This document shows positions 1-9,261 of a stretch of DNA of 64,000 nucleotides, piece after piece. Position 1 is the stretch's first letter. The number at the start of each line of letters is the position of its first letter. Origin of the DNA: CAVVEQ01 sp963802095 (GTDB lineage Bacteria > Chloroflexota > Anaerolineae > Anaerolineales > Anaerolineaceae); NCBI GenBank assembly GCA_963802095.1, contig CAWDHI010000007.1, positions 434,001 to 498,000 on the forward strand, read 5' to 3'. The notes beneath the pieces are model-generated. The model had not been told where the DNA came from and did not search any database. It worked only from the letters and a program-made list of their open reading frames with translations. The translations under genes and the position numbers were made by a program.

Positions 1-353
1 CGGTATACAGCCCTGACTACATCCTCACTGAGCAGGCTCGACACACCATCCCCGCTTGTGGCAACCGGGGTTTGATCCGCTGTGAGGGTGGAGCGGGTGA
101 TCGATTCAAGCGAATTTAATCCCGCCAGGGTGGAGGCATAATTAGAATCCCCTGGGTGGGCACGCCCGAGACTGAAATGCATTCTTGTTCCCTCTTCCAT
201 GGAAGCCCCCAGCAGACAACGCAAGTTTTCCACAGCTGGAATCCTGCGAAGAGAAATGGAGGCACGTTTTTTATTTGGCCGGATGAAAATGAAAAGAAAT
301 CCGGTGGAAAGGATCAATAACGCTGCCCCAATCACAGTGCTCCCCAGGTTCAA
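1..353 (-). CDS. DUF6754-like membrane-anchored protein, N-terminal part (runs off left edge)
   Basis: The open frame starts at a TTG at 353 and runs through base 1, so only the first 117 or so residues are visible. Residues 8-28 form one hydrophobic segment, followed by a basic stretch (RPNKKR) and a conserved-looking stretch reading EEGTRMHFSLGR, then a Ser/Thr-rich part. This order resembles the DUF6754 proteins common in Anaerolineae; that assignment is from memory of the family and is not proven. The TTG start is supported by an AAGGAG ribosome-binding site eight bases upstream and by the four-base TTGA overlap with the stop of the preceding gene. The overlap implies translational coupling. 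Function unknown. Confidence 0.6.
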   Translation of the reverse strand, partial: MNLGSTVIGAALLILSTGFLFIFIRPNKKRASISLRRIPAVENLRCLLGASMEEGTRMHFSLGRAHPGDSNYASTLAGLNSLESITRSTLTADQTPVATSGDGVSSLLSEDVVRAVY

Positions 354-604
354 GAAATTCGCTCCTTTTTTAAATATTCAGCAAAAGCCTTCGCTTGCGA
401 AGGGTCCTCGAGCATATCTGCCAGTGCTTCCCAATCTGCCTGGTTCTTCGATCCGCTGAATAATGGTTGACCCAATGAAACTAGCTGAGCAAGCAAAATG
501 GTCAGCGGACCGGCTGCTTCCAGGAGGTACGCGGTCGGTCTTCCCATCTCAAATCGGTGCAAGAAACGTGCCCACGGTTCCCATCGATTTCTCGGGGTTT
601 GCAT
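350..604 (-). CDS. Small hypothetical protein (84 aa)
   Basis: I do not recognise a family. The protein has one moderately hydrophobic stretch in the middle (about residues 27-48) and an acidic helical C-terminus. The frame can be extended upstream to 676. I chose the ATG at 604 because a consensus -10 box (TATACT, 611-616) sits six bases before it, inside the longer version, which suggests a leaderless transcript. Its stop overlaps the TTG start of the DUF6754-like gene in a TTGA arrangement, so the two are probably one operon. Confidence 0.6.
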   Translation of the reverse strand: MQTPRNRWEPWARFLHRFEMGRPTAYLLEAAGPLTILLAQLVSLGQPLFSGSKNQADWEALADMLEDPSQAKAFAEYLKKERIS

Positions 605-616
605 AAAGGCAGTATA
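605..616 (-). promoter_or_regulatory. Candidate -10 box directly before the ATG (leaderless type)
   Basis: On the minus strand TATACT (616-611) is followed by six bases and then ATG. No good -35 is visible at 17 bases. If it is active, transcription would begin at or next to the start codon. Confidence 0.4.
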
Positions 617-761
617 GCACGAAGCATAATTGGCTATAGAGAACCCACCGAGGGTGCTTTGCGGATGAAGGTGCATATCGCTTGCGAAGGGTTAAGTTTG
701 CTTGATTTGTGAATCGTGGATTTACTTTCCAGCGTGATAAAATAATTGCGGGAAATTTCTC

Positions 762-1067
762 ATGGGTTTTCTTTCCGATTTAATCTCCAAACCATATCCC
801 TCCGACCGTTCCCGGGAGGTGGAAAAGTTAATGGGGGAGTTATTTCAGATCGGTGTGGAACAGGATTATCTTTCCGAGCGACCGGGGGGAGCCTATAATC
901 ACCAATGCAGGCATCTCCGCACGAGGGAAATTGGACGACGTTTCGATGAAATTGGGGGTTTAGCCTTGATGAAATGGGCACACAAGAAGGTGAAGAAAAA
1001 GGTCAGCAAAAACAGGGCAGAGCATCTGGAATATGCCTGGGATGGGGTTGGACCCTGGCAGGCTTGA
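762..1067 (+). CDS. Hypothetical protein (101 aa)
   Basis: Soluble, basic, 101 residues, with no transmembrane segment or signal peptide. It contains a Cys-His pair (NHQCRHLRTREIG) and a Lys-rich stretch (HKKVKKKVSK) that would suit nucleic-acid or membrane-surface contact, though nothing proves this. A -10-like TAAAAT lies about 20 bases upstream of the ATG. The gene stands alone on the plus strand between two minus-strand operons. Similar short proteins seem usual in Anaerolineae, but I cannot name a family. Confidence 0.55.
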   Translation: MGFLSDLISKPYPSDRSREVEKLMGELFQIGVEQDYLSERPGGAYNHQCRHLRTREIGRRFDEIGGLALMKWAHKKVKKKVSKNRAEHLEYAWDGVGPWQA

Positions 1068-1071
1068 AGCT

Positions 1072-2610
1072 TTAGCCCGCTCCGCGCCGATCCTTCCGCG
1101 AGTCGAGGATCAATCCTATTGCGATCACCATTAAAGCAGTGACCGCGACGATCACAAAATTCAGATAAAACTCGATCCGAATACCAAATTCAGTATATCT
1201 GGTCAGGTAAAGATTTGTGATTTGGAGAACAGCCAATCCTTCGATCAGGTATAGCCTCCCTAGCCATGGATTGTGGCGACTGATTGCCCAATCCCATGCC
1301 CATCCAGCGATGAGGGCAAGCCATGGGAGGAGGATTGTCCTGTATCGGGGATTATCCCAGGTATCCCCTCCAGCCCGGTAGGAGGAGACCACCACCCAGG
1401 CCAAATTGAAGCAAGTCAACCAAATGAGCAGCCTGCGATCGCGATTGGGCACAGCTTTCCATGAGGCGAGGAATCCGAAGACTAGTGCCGGCGCGAGGAA
1501 ATACCATCCCAGGGAGCGAAAAATGGCGATCGCGCTTGCAATCGGGTTGGAAAGCGCGACGAGGACAGCCGGAAGCAGCGGTTGGGAAAGACCATATAGG
1601 GTGACAACCGGCAGTTGGTATTTATTTCCAATCTCACGAAATACAAACTGAAGGATCCCGGAAGATTGCACTGTCAGATAGGTATCAAAAACCGCCGTTT
1701 CATGGATCCAGGCATAACTGACCCTGGCAAATACCTGGATGACTCCTATCATCATCAACCACCCCCAAATACGCCGGGAAGGTTTCCATTTCTCCATGAA
1801 TTCATCCACGATGAGCCATCCCATCAGTAGACCGATGATGATTACACCTGACCGCCATGAAATGAGCATAAGCCCAAGAGAGCAAACAGCCAGAACGAAC
1901 GCGGAGAGTTTGCGGTTCTTTCCCCAGTCAGCTACCGCCCAGGTTGCGATGGCACCAAGACCCAGCAGAAATGGTTCACGCATTTGCGCGCTTCCCAGGA
2001 GGACAGCCTCGGGATAGAAAACAAACACAAGGATGGCGATAGTGGCCATTCGCCTGCTCCAGCGGTTGATGAATGTTTTCCATAAAAACGGCACCGCGAT
2101 CATGAAAAACGTAGCGGAAATGATGAGCGGCAGAACCTGCCTGTGCGCATCCGGACTGAAAAGGCGGTACTCCAATGCCAGGATGGCGAGCAACCCACCG
2201 TATTGATCAGAAATGTACTGGTTTTCGAAGGCTGTCAGTATCGGTTCACCGGAGACAGCAAGCGACCATGCCTGGGTATCCCGGCTAAATGAATCCACAA
2301 AAATATAACCAGCATTATGGCTATCATTGTCATAACCGAATACCGGCAGCGCCAGGGTTAACCCCACGCTGATTCCCAACCGAAGGATCAAACCGAAAGC
2401 CACGACCCAGATCAGGGTTCTTTCCCCTCCCGCCCAACGGATCGCATGGGCAAGCAGGAAAAAACCGGTCGAGACAACCAATCCGGCAAGAAGCCAGGTT
2501 TGGGTGCTCCATCCACCCGCACCAAGCACTAGAACCATTGCGGTGAGACCAAATCCCGCAAGAAGGGAAGCCAGCGCGATGTTGAGGAGTTTTCTTTTTT
2601 CAGGGGTCAT
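1072..2610 (-). CDS. Multi-pass membrane protein, possible GT-C-type glycosyltransferase
   Basis: 512 residues with roughly 11-12 hydrophobic segments spread over the whole length. The first large loop after the third hydrophobic segment contains aspartates (GYDNDSHNAGYIFVDSF) where GT-C enzymes carry catalytic acidic residues. It is the last gene of the surface-polysaccharide operon, three bases after the GT4 glycosyltransferase. Context and topology suggest a lipid-linked-sugar-using transferase or a polymerase-like protein acting in the membrane. No diagnostic motif of ArnT, PMT or Wzy is clear, so the specific role stays open. Confidence 0.6.
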   Translation of the reverse strand: MTPEKRKLLNIALASLLAGFGLTAMVLVLGAGGWSTQTWLLAGLVVSTGFFLLAHAIRWAGGERTLIWVVAFGLILRLGISVGLTLALPVFGYDNDSHNAGYIFVDSFSRDTQAWSLAVSGEPILTAFENQYISDQYGGLLAILALEYRLFSPDAHRQVLPLIISATFFMIAVPFLWKTFINRWSRRMATIAILVFVFYPEAVLLGSAQMREPFLLGLGAIATWAVADWGKNRKLSAFVLAVCSLGLMLISWRSGVIIIGLLMGWLIVDEFMEKWKPSRRIWGWLMMIGVIQVFARVSYAWIHETAVFDTYLTVQSSGILQFVFREIGNKYQLPVVTLYGLSQPLLPAVLVALSNPIASAIAIFRSLGWYFLAPALVFGFLASWKAVPNRDRRLLIWLTCFNLAWVVVSSYRAGGDTWDNPRYRTILLPWLALIAGWAWDWAISRHNPWLGRLYLIEGLAVLQITNLYLTRYTEFGIRIEFYLNFVIVAVTALMVIAIGLILDSRKDRRGAG

Positions 2611-2613
2611 GGA

Positions 2614-3741
2614 TTAATCCGGAAAGGCGTTCAGCGCTTTCCTTTCCCTCTCCCTCCAGGAATAATTCTGTGCGTCCCTTCTTGCATTTTGCGCCAATTC
2701 CTCCCTCCTCCCGGGGTCATCGAAGAAAAGCGAGAGGGAATTCTTCCAGGCTGGTAGATCTTCCGGTGGGACAAAGCGCGCATTGGATTCGTTCAGCACC
2801 TCACGAATCACCGGTAGATCACTGGTGAGGATCGCACGGCCGCTGGCCATGTATTCGAATAATTTCATCGGGCTGCAGATATCCACACTATTACCCCCAC
2901 TGGAGCCTTCAATGCGGCGCTCAAACGGGATCATTAATACCTCAGCGGCGGCAAGGTGCAGAGGGAGGCGGCTGTTTTCCACAAAACCGGTAAGAACCAC
3001 ATTTTCAACTTTTTCCGCGTGCAACCTTATTCTCCATCCGTCGATATCCTCCTCGCGGCCGCCAATCCACAAGAATTGAATTTCGGGCATGGATTGGGCA
3101 AGGGAAAACAGCAGGTTCGTTCCCCGCCCGGGATAAAAATGACCAGAGAAGGCAGCCGTTTGTTTTTCCTTAAAACCAAGGTTAGCGCGGGCTTCCTTCG
3201 GGAAGGGTTGATTGGCAAACCGCTCCCATTCAACCCCATTAGGAGTGATCACAACTTCATCCGTTGAAAGGTGAATACCGTTTTCGGTTTCCAGAACCTT
3301 CAAAAGCGCCTTGGTGATCACCGCAAGGCGCTTACGGCCGGGATGGAGGCAAAACCTGGTAAATACCCACGGTCCAAGAAAACCCTTAACCCGGTCATGA
3401 ACTTCCAGGATGGAAGGCAACCCGTTTTCCAGGCCGAAGAGGCCTGCCTGAGGGAGCCAGGTATAGATCACTTCTGCGCCCCATTTTTTAGCCCTTCGGA
3501 CAGCATCAAATGAAAATTCATATCGGCGGAATATCCTGCGGCTTTTTAACCAGGTGATCTGGAACGCAGTTTCCAGTCCATATGGACCAGCCAGGGAATC
3601 CCAGGCAACCTGCTCTTCACCGGGGAGGAAGAGGCTCACCTCGTGACCGTTTTGCGCAAGCCCGTGGCAGGCTTTCATGGCCTGGATGGAGTTGGCGGTG
3701 CGGGAAGGGACCCGGGAGGGGGAAATGCAGGCGATCTTCAT
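2614..3741 (-). CDS. GT4 family glycosyltransferase
   Basis: A 375-residue GT-B fold cytosolic transferase. The N-terminal domain opens with KIACISPSRVPSRTANSIQ. The C-terminal domain carries the typical nucleotide-sugar-binding stretch with PMKLFEYMASGRAILTSDLP, where the second Glu of the usual E-x7-E signature region is conserved, and ends with a long helix. It would add one sugar to a lipid-linked glycan intermediate; donor and linkage cannot be read from sequence. It overlaps the stop of the flippase gene by four bases, so the two are translationally coupled. Confidence 0.85.
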   Translation of the reverse strand: MKIACISPSRVPSRTANSIQAMKACHGLAQNGHEVSLFLPGEEQVAWDSLAGPYGLETAFQITWLKSRRIFRRYEFSFDAVRRAKKWGAEVIYTWLPQAGLFGLENGLPSILEVHDRVKGFLGPWVFTRFCLHPGRKRLAVITKALLKVLETENGIHLSTDEVVITPNGVEWERFANQPFPKEARANLGFKEKQTAAFSGHFYPGRGTNLLFSLAQSMPEIQFLWIGGREEDIDGWRIRLHAEKVENVVLTGFVENSRLPLHLAAAEVLMIPFERRIEGSSGGNSVDICSPMKLFEYMASGRAILTSDLPVIREVLNESNARFVPPEDLPAWKNSLSLFFDDPGRREELAQNARRDAQNYSWRERERKALNAFPD

Positions 3742-5096
3742 GCTTCCATTACTCGAGGAAAGAGCAATTGCTGCCTGCGGATCTCTTTAAGTCCTTCCCA
3801 AACGATGATCACTGCGGCAACCAGGAAGTATCCGGAGAGCAATCCTGCCTGGACTAAATAACCGTAGGTGGGCACCAGCAAGAACATAAGGCCAATTTTA
3901 ACCGCACCCAGCACAGCGTTGACCGTCAACGGGAAATTGGGTTTACCCAGGGAAAGCAAAAGAGGACGATTCCAGAAAAAGATACCCTGGGCGGCGAAAC
4001 CCGGCAGCAGGATGAACATTCCCGGAAGGGTAGGCAGAAATGCTCCGCCTTTATAGTTATAAAAGAAAATCGGGCCGATAAGGACCATACCGACAACACA
4101 AAAGGCGATCCAGACGGCGGCAATGGCGGAGGTTCGGCGCAGCAGCCGCTTGAGAGTGGACCAATCATGACGGGCAGTGGATTTGCTGATCTGAGGAAAG
4201 GTGGTGGAGATGATCTGGCTGATCGGGATGGCGGTCAGGTTCATCAGGGCCAGGGCAAGTTTATAATATCCCGCTGCGGTGGGATTGAGAAAAAATCCCA
4301 CCCAGAGGATCTCGCTATCCCGAATGATCATGTTTATCGACCCGCTTAGGTTTGTGCTGAAAGCGAAATGTCCCAGTTCCTTACGATTCTCGATCATACT
4401 GAACGGCTGATGAAGCCAATTATCACCGAGAAGCGGCTTGATCCAGCGGAAGGCAAGAATGGTCGTGCCCAAACCCTGAACCACTTTTCCAAGTAGATAC
4501 GCGATCAGGACGAAGTAAATGGTTCCATGAAATAGGATGGCAACTGCCAGAAGCAAGGTTACGATGATGCTCTGAGCCAGGTTCAGGACAGCCTGGTATT
4601 TAAAATGATTTCCCAATTGCAGGACTGCTGTGGAGGTCTCAAAGACGATATCCGCCAGGATGGAAAAACCAAAAATGACGATCCAGGGGGCTGCCTCGGG
4701 AACTTTGATGATGGTCGTCGCAGCCCAACTCGCCGTCAGCACCAGGATTAGAAAAGCTACCAGGGATGTGACTGCCTCGGTCAATCCAGCGGCTTTGATA
4801 ATGGCTGCAGCTTTATCCTTCCGACCCAGAGCGAGCTGACCGCCGGCATGTTTGATGACCAGCTCCCCCATTCGGAACGAAAGCAGTCGATTCACACTGG
4901 AGGCAAAGGATGTGACCATCCCAAGGATACCGAAAAAAGTGGGACCAAGCAGGAAGGTGGCGATGAGAGTTTGAAGCGTATTCAAACCCAGGGTTACCGT
5001 GTTGCTGCTGAATAAATACCCTGTGTTGCGGATCACTCCCCCCAGGATCTCGTCATTTTTCCAGCGCTGCCAAATGCTTTCGGGGGTGATTCTCAT
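3738..5096 (-). CDS. Wzx-like oligosaccharide flippase (polysaccharide biosynthesis protein)
   Basis: 452 residues with about 12-14 transmembrane helices in the MOP/PST exporter arrangement; it would flip lipid-linked oligosaccharide across the cytoplasmic membrane. The frame is open further upstream to 5141. The ATG at 5096 fits better: it overlaps the stop of the epimerase gene as ATGA, and the protein then begins with a short amphipathic stretch typical of the family. It sits between the sugar-nucleotide genes upstream and the glycosyltransferase downstream, as expected for a Wzx-dependent surface polysaccharide operon. Confidence 0.85.
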   Translation of the reverse strand: MRITPESIWQRWKNDEILGGVIRNTGYLFSSNTVTLGLNTLQTLIATFLLGPTFFGILGMVTSFASSVNRLLSFRMGELVIKHAGGQLALGRKDKAAAIIKAAGLTEAVTSLVAFLILVLTASWAATTIIKVPEAAPWIVIFGFSILADIVFETSTAVLQLGNHFKYQAVLNLAQSIIVTLLLAVAILFHGTIYFVLIAYLLGKVVQGLGTTILAFRWIKPLLGDNWLHQPFSMIENRKELGHFAFSTNLSGSINMIIRDSEILWVGFFLNPTAAGYYKLALALMNLTAIPISQIISTTFPQISKSTARHDWSTLKRLLRRTSAIAAVWIAFCVVGMVLIGPIFFYNYKGGAFLPTLPGMFILLPGFAAQGIFFWNRPLLLSLGKPNFPLTVNAVLGAVKIGLMFLLVPTYGYLVQAGLLSGYFLVAAVIIVWEGLKEIRRQQLLFPRVMEA

Positions 5097-6070
5097 TCCG
5101 TGATGATCTGGCTTGCCCAGCTTCGTTCCTTGAGGTACCAATCCACCATGCGAGGAATACCTTCTTCAAGCGTGACTTTTGGTTCCCAGCCGATTAGATC
5201 GCGGGCTTTGCTGGTATCCGCCCAACTGGCTCTTATATCCGCGCAATTGATGGGCAAATTCATGATATTTGCTGTTTTTCCTGTAATCTTGGAAACGCGT
5301 TCGATCAATTCGTTGACCGTTACGGTTTGATGCCCACCCAGGTTGATAATCTCGTACCCCAGCGGCTTCAAACCCAGGAGGGTTCCGCGAGCAATGTCAT
5401 CGAGATGGGTGAAACCCCGTGACTGCGTACCATCCCCATTGACGAGTACGGGATGATCCTCTACGACCCATTGGATGAACCGGAATAATGCAAGGTCTGG
5501 TCTTCCTGCGGGTCCGTAGACGGTGAAATATCGAAAAACAGTGATATCCAGACCGTGAAGATGATGGTAAGAATGCGCAAGCAGCTCCGAGGATTTTTTG
5601 GAGGCAGCGTAGGGTTGCAGCGGCCGACTTGAATCTGCATCCTCACGGGTTGGCAAGGGTGGATTATTCCCATACACGCCGGAGGTGGAGGCTAAAACGA
5701 ATTTTTGGATCCCATTCCTGCGGCTAAGTTCCAGTAAATTTAGCGTCCCGGTGATGTTCGAATCCACAAAGGACCAGGGATCTTCTACGGAGTAGCGCAC
5801 TCCTGCCCGGGCAGCCAGGTGAATGACCGCTTCTATAGGTTGATGACTGGCTTGGATTTCTTCAAGATGTGGCCTGTCGCAAATATCCGCGTGGTAAAAG
5901 GTGAAGCCGCTCCTGGGGGTTAATTGTTCCAATCGCCAGTGCTTGATGCGAGGATCATAGGCAGTGTTGAGGTTATCGATTCCAATAACCTGGTGACCCT
6001 CCTCCAGAAGGAGATCGATAACTTTAAAGGCGATAAAACCGGCAGCGCCGGTGACCAGGTAGGTGGACAT
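5093..6070 (-). CDS. NAD-dependent nucleotide-sugar epimerase (UDP-glucuronate/UDP-glucose 4-epimerase type)
   Basis: Extended short-chain dehydrogenase of 325 residues. The Rossmann motif is GAAGFIA near residue 8, with Ala in place of the usual third glycine. Other marks are DNLNTAYDPR, ASTSGVYG, and the catalytic YAASK. The insertion pattern and the pairing with a UDP-sugar dehydrogenase favour a UDP-uronic acid 4-epimerase, but substrate cannot be fixed from motifs. The stop shares a base with the start of the flippase (ATGA), and its own start touches the stop of the dehydrogenase gene at 6070. Confidence 0.85.
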   Translation of the reverse strand: MSTYLVTGAAGFIAFKVIDLLLEEGHQVIGIDNLNTAYDPRIKHWRLEQLTPRSGFTFYHADICDRPHLEEIQASHQPIEAVIHLAARAGVRYSVEDPWSFVDSNITGTLNLLELSRRNGIQKFVLASTSGVYGNNPPLPTREDADSSRPLQPYAASKKSSELLAHSYHHLHGLDITVFRYFTVYGPAGRPDLALFRFIQWVVEDHPVLVNGDGTQSRGFTHLDDIARGTLLGLKPLGYEIINLGGHQTVTVNELIERVSKITGKTANIMNLPINCADIRASWADTSKARDLIGWEPKVTLEEGIPRMVDWYLKERSWASQIITE

Positions 6071-7386
6071 TAAAGCTTGAATACCCTAGGGTTATCCCGA
6101 CCCATTTTTCCAAGCGCATTGCGCGCGTCGAAAATGAGAGCGGCATTGGCCAGGATAGCCTGGTAATCGTAGGTGGAATGGTTGGTGATGATCGCAACAC
6201 AATCCGCCTTTTTTACTTCACCCATAAGATCAGAAACGGAGGAATACGCATTTCCATCATGGTTAAAACTGGGAACGAAAGGATCATGGTAATGAACATA
6301 TGCGCCTTTTTGCTGCAAAAGGTGGATCACGTCCAACGCCGGTGATTCGCGCAGGTCGTCAATATCTGGTTTGTATGCCGCCCCAAGGACGAGCACGCGG
6401 CTGCCTTTAAGCGCTTTCGATTGGGTATTAAGTGCGTCCTGAATGCGGCTCACCACGTAACGCGGCATGCCGGTGTTTATCTCGGAGGCAAGCTCGATGA
6501 ATCGGGCGGTGTAGTTGAGGGTTTTTAGCTTCCAGGAAAGGTAGAGGGGGTCGATTGGGATACAGTGCCCACCCAACCCCGGACCAGGGGTGAACTTCAT
6601 AAAGCCAAACGGTTTGGTCGCGGCGGCATCGATCACCTCCCACACATCCACACCCAGGCGGTCGCACATCAGGGAAAGCTCATTTACCAGCCCGATATTG
6701 ATCATGCGGAAGGTGTTCTCCAATAATTTTGCCATTTCGGCCACTTCAGCGGAGGTCACCGGTACTACGGTCTGGATGGCCTGGCGATACCAGGCTGTGG
6801 CCACCTCGCCACAATCCGCGGTAATACCACCGATCACTTTGGGTGTATTAATGGTCGTGAAGTCCTTGCGACCGGGGTCCACACGCTCCGGGGAGAATGC
6901 CAGGAAGAAATCCACACCGGTTTTCATCCCGCTCACTTCTTCCAGGCGGGATTGCACCATTTCGCGGGTAGTACCAGGGTAGGTGGTTGATTCCAGAACG
7001 ATGACCATTCCAGGGTGGATATATTTGGCCAATTCTTCTGTGGCGGAGATGATGAAGGAAAGATCCGGATCCCCGGTTTTTCGCAGGGGAGTGGGGACGC
7101 AGATGGAGACTGCATCCACCTCGCGTAGTCGGCTGAAATCCACGGATGCGGAGAATCTCCCGGATTTCACGTGTCTTTCAATATTTTCAGAAGAGACATC
7201 GATGATATAACTTTTGCCTTCATTAAGTTCGTCAACTTTACTCGGAATTGGATCGATGCCGATAACCTTGAAACCAGCATCGGCAAAGACAACCGCAAGG
7301 GGTAGACCAACATAACCCAGTCCGAGGATGCCGACCACAGCGGATTTATCGGAAAATTTCTTTAATGCAGAGTCCTTGATACTCAT
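6070..7386 (-). CDS. Nucleotide-sugar dehydrogenase (UDP-GlcNAc/UDP-ManNAc 6-dehydrogenase type)
   Basis: A 438-residue member of the UDP-glucose/GDP-mannose dehydrogenase family. It has the NAD-binding GLGYVGLPLA near residue 20, the family stretch with SVCVPTPL-like sequence (here SICVPTPLRKTGDPDLS), and the catalytic cysteine in GGHCIPIDP, followed by the C-terminal UDP-binding domain. It oxidises the C6 hydroxyl of a UDP-sugar to a carboxylate, using NAD twice. Sequence details resemble the WecC/TviB branch more than plain UDP-glucose dehydrogenase. It is the first gene of the polysaccharide operon and supplies a uronic-acid donor. Confidence 0.88.
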   Translation of the reverse strand: MSIKDSALKKFSDKSAVVGILGLGYVGLPLAVVFADAGFKVIGIDPIPSKVDELNEGKSYIIDVSSENIERHVKSGRFSASVDFSRLREVDAVSICVPTPLRKTGDPDLSFIISATEELAKYIHPGMVIVLESTTYPGTTREMVQSRLEEVSGMKTGVDFFLAFSPERVDPGRKDFTTINTPKVIGGITADCGEVATAWYRQAIQTVVPVTSAEVAEMAKLLENTFRMINIGLVNELSLMCDRLGVDVWEVIDAAATKPFGFMKFTPGPGLGGHCIPIDPLYLSWKLKTLNYTARFIELASEINTGMPRYVVSRIQDALNTQSKALKGSRVLVLGAAYKPDIDDLRESPALDVIHLLQQKGAYVHYHDPFVPSFNHDGNAYSSVSDLMGEVKKADCVAIITNHSTYDYQAILANAALIFDARNALGKMGRDNPRVFKL

Positions 7387-7405
7387 TCGTTACCTCATAT
7401 AATCT

Positions 7406-8059
7406 TCAGAATAAACTCAATTGTTCAGCGCTCCCTGAATCGTTTTCGGTTTTATCATCAACCAAAGGAATCGGGGAATCAGGTGGGGCCTCTCCTTTGT
7501 GAACCCCGCTGCGGATAATCTCCGGAAGTTGAAGGAAATCTTTTTCAAGCGCAGGCTTCAACGAAGGTTGGTGCAAAGCAGCGGCGGGATGATACATCGG
7601 AACAATCAGGCGGCCATTAACGTTCACAGGCCGGCCGTGAGCATCACTTATCCGGGCAAACGGGAGAAATTTTGCCATCGAAAAACGACCGAGGGTGACA
7701 ATCACTGGCGGGTTGAGTGCTTCGATCTGCCGGTTAAGATATTCCGAGCAGGCGGAGAGCTCATCCGGTAACGGGTCGCGGTTTCCAGGTGGTCGGCATT
7801 TGACCACATTCGTAATGAAGACATCCCCGCGTTTCAATCCGATCCGGCCAAGGAGATCCTCCAACAGCTTACCCGCCTGCCCGACGAAGGGTCTGCCTTG
7901 CTCGTTTTCGTGGAACCCGGGACCTTCGCCAATAAACAGCATGGTCGCATTCGGCGGTCCTTCTCCCGGAACGGCATGTTTTCGCGAAAAATGCAAATTG
8001 CAACGCAAACAGGTGGATACCTGCTGCGAAACTTCCTGTAGAATGGCTGGTCCGTCCAA
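7406..8059 (-). CDS. udg: Type-4 uracil-DNA glycosylase (Fe-S family)
   Basis: 217 residues. Motif A reads GEGPGFHENEQGRPFVGQAG and motif B contains MYHPAAALH. Cysteine pairs at the N-terminus (C17 and C20) and around residues 88-105 are placed as the 4Fe-4S ligands of family 4. The enzyme removes uracil from DNA at the start of base-excision repair. Family-4 proteins usually read GEAPG; here Ala is replaced by Gly. A poorly conserved polar C-terminal tail of about 30 residues follows the domain. It lies 18 bases after rimI in the same direction, so it is probably in the tsaE-tsaB-rimI operon. Confidence 0.9.
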   Translation of the reverse strand: MDGPAILQEVSQQVSTCLRCNLHFSRKHAVPGEGPPNATMLFIGEGPGFHENEQGRPFVGQAGKLLEDLLGRIGLKRGDVFITNVVKCRPPGNRDPLPDELSACSEYLNRQIEALNPPVIVTLGRFSMAKFLPFARISDAHGRPVNVNGRLIVPMYHPAAALHQPSLKPALEKDFLQLPEIIRSGVHKGEAPPDSPIPLVDDKTENDSGSAEQLSLF

Positions 8060-8077
8060 GATCGCTCCAAAATCGTG

Positions 8078-8596
8078 TTAGTCGTTGTTTTCCATCAAAG
8101 CCTGAAGCGTGGTTGGTTCCAAATCTTCAAGCGTCATCATTAACGCGTCCTCGTGGTTGTCGGAATAATAACCTGCGCGGATACCAGTTGTTTTGAACCC
8201 GAACTTCTCGTACATGTGAATCGCTGCCAGGTTACTGCGACGGACTTCCAAGTATACCAATTCTACCCCCTCGCGGGCGGCTTCCAGGAGCGCTTCTCCC
8301 AGCAGCCTGGTTGCCAGGCCGATCCGGCGGAACGCAGGGTGGATGGCGAAAGTTGCAATGTGCCCTTCTTCTTCGATCACCCAGGTGCAGATCATACCTG
8401 CGATGCGTTTATCTCCGTTGCTGCCTTCCGCCTCAATCACATACAAGCGTGAAACCGGATTTCGAAGCTCATATTCAAATGATGTCTTTGGCCAGGGAAG
8501 GCTGAAGGATACCGAGTCAATTTCCGCCACCCGTTCGAGATCGGCAGAGGTCATTTGACGGAGCAAATATTTTTGCGATGTTGCCGGGAAGCTCAT
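8078..8596 (-). CDS. rimI: Ribosomal protein alanine N-acetyltransferase RimI-like (GNAT)
   Basis: GNAT acetyltransferase of 172 residues. The acetyl-CoA-binding segment reads PAFRRIGLATRLL, followed by LEVRRSNLAAIHMYEKFGF, the classic RimI/RimJ ending. It transfers acetyl from acetyl-CoA to protein N-termini. The frame stays open upstream to 8749, but that part is shadowed by tsaB. The ATG at 8596 overlaps the tsaB stop as ATGA and gives the normal family length. Genetic linkage of tsaE, tsaB and rimI is very common in bacteria and supports the call. Confidence 0.9.
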   Translation of the reverse strand: MSFPATSQKYLLRQMTSADLERVAEIDSVSFSLPWPKTSFEYELRNPVSRLYVIEAEGSNGDKRIAGMICTWVIEEEGHIATFAIHPAFRRIGLATRLLGEALLEAAREGVELVYLEVRRSNLAAIHMYEKFGFKTTGIRAGYYSDNHEDALMMTLEDLEPTTLQALMENND

Positions 8597-9261
8597 GCAG
8601 TGATCTCTCCAGCGATGTGGAGGTAGATCGGGGCGAGCGACGCGGGATCCGTAACTTGACCGGCTTTCCAGTGATCCCAGGCTAGCTCCGCAAGGAACGA
8701 CGGGCGCCGGACGGATCTTGCCGGGCTGGCGATGGTCACATTCTTCCATTTACGAGCCAGCACCTGGCGTTCTTCTGTATTAAGTTCTCCGCAGATCAAG
8801 GTGGGTTTTTTGATCTCGGAAGCCAGGGCTTCTGCCGTGGTTATTTTTGCCGGGGAAATGGGCTTCCATCCGGATTCAGAAAAATCATACCAGCCTACAG
8901 CCAGGCGACCTCTACCAGCCTGAAGCACTGCGGCCAGGAGGGAATCCTGGCGGGGTTGGGCGGCGGCGAGGATATCCAAGGAGGGGATGCCAACCACCGG
9001 CAAATGACAGGCCAGTGCCAGGCCTTTCACAACAGCCAGGCTGATACGCAAACTGGTGAAGGATCCCGGACCTGTGGCAACAGCAAGAGCTTGAAGATCA
9101 ACGGGGGATACCTTGCAGCGTTTGAGCAGATTATCTATCGAAGGGACGAGCTCGATGGTATGGTGGTTCTCGGTATGCCAGATGGTCTCGGCAAGTACGC
9201 GACTTTCATCGTAAAGAGCCAGCCCGATCCAGAGGGTGGATGTATCCACTGCCAGAAGCAT
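8593..9261 (-). CDS. tsaB: tRNA N6-threonylcarbamoyladenosine (t6A) protein TsaB
   Basis: 222 residues with the ASKHA-fold start AVDTSTLWIGLALY and the segment GPGSFTSLRISLAVVKGLA, which marks TsaB/TsaD proteins. TsaB pairs with TsaD and TsaE to form t6A37 in ANN-decoding tRNAs. It directly follows tsaE with no gap (9262/9261) and overlaps rimI by four bases. tsaD and tsaC are not in the window. Confidence 0.92.
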   Translation of the reverse strand: MLLAVDTSTLWIGLALYDESRVLAETIWHTENHHTIELVPSIDNLLKRCKVSPVDLQALAVATGPGSFTSLRISLAVVKGLALACHLPVVGIPSLDILAAAQPRQDSLLAAVLQAGRGRLAVGWYDFSESGWKPISPAKITTAEALASEIKKPTLICGELNTEERQVLARKWKNVTIASPARSVRRPSFLAELAWDHWKAGQVTDPASLAPIYLHIAGEITA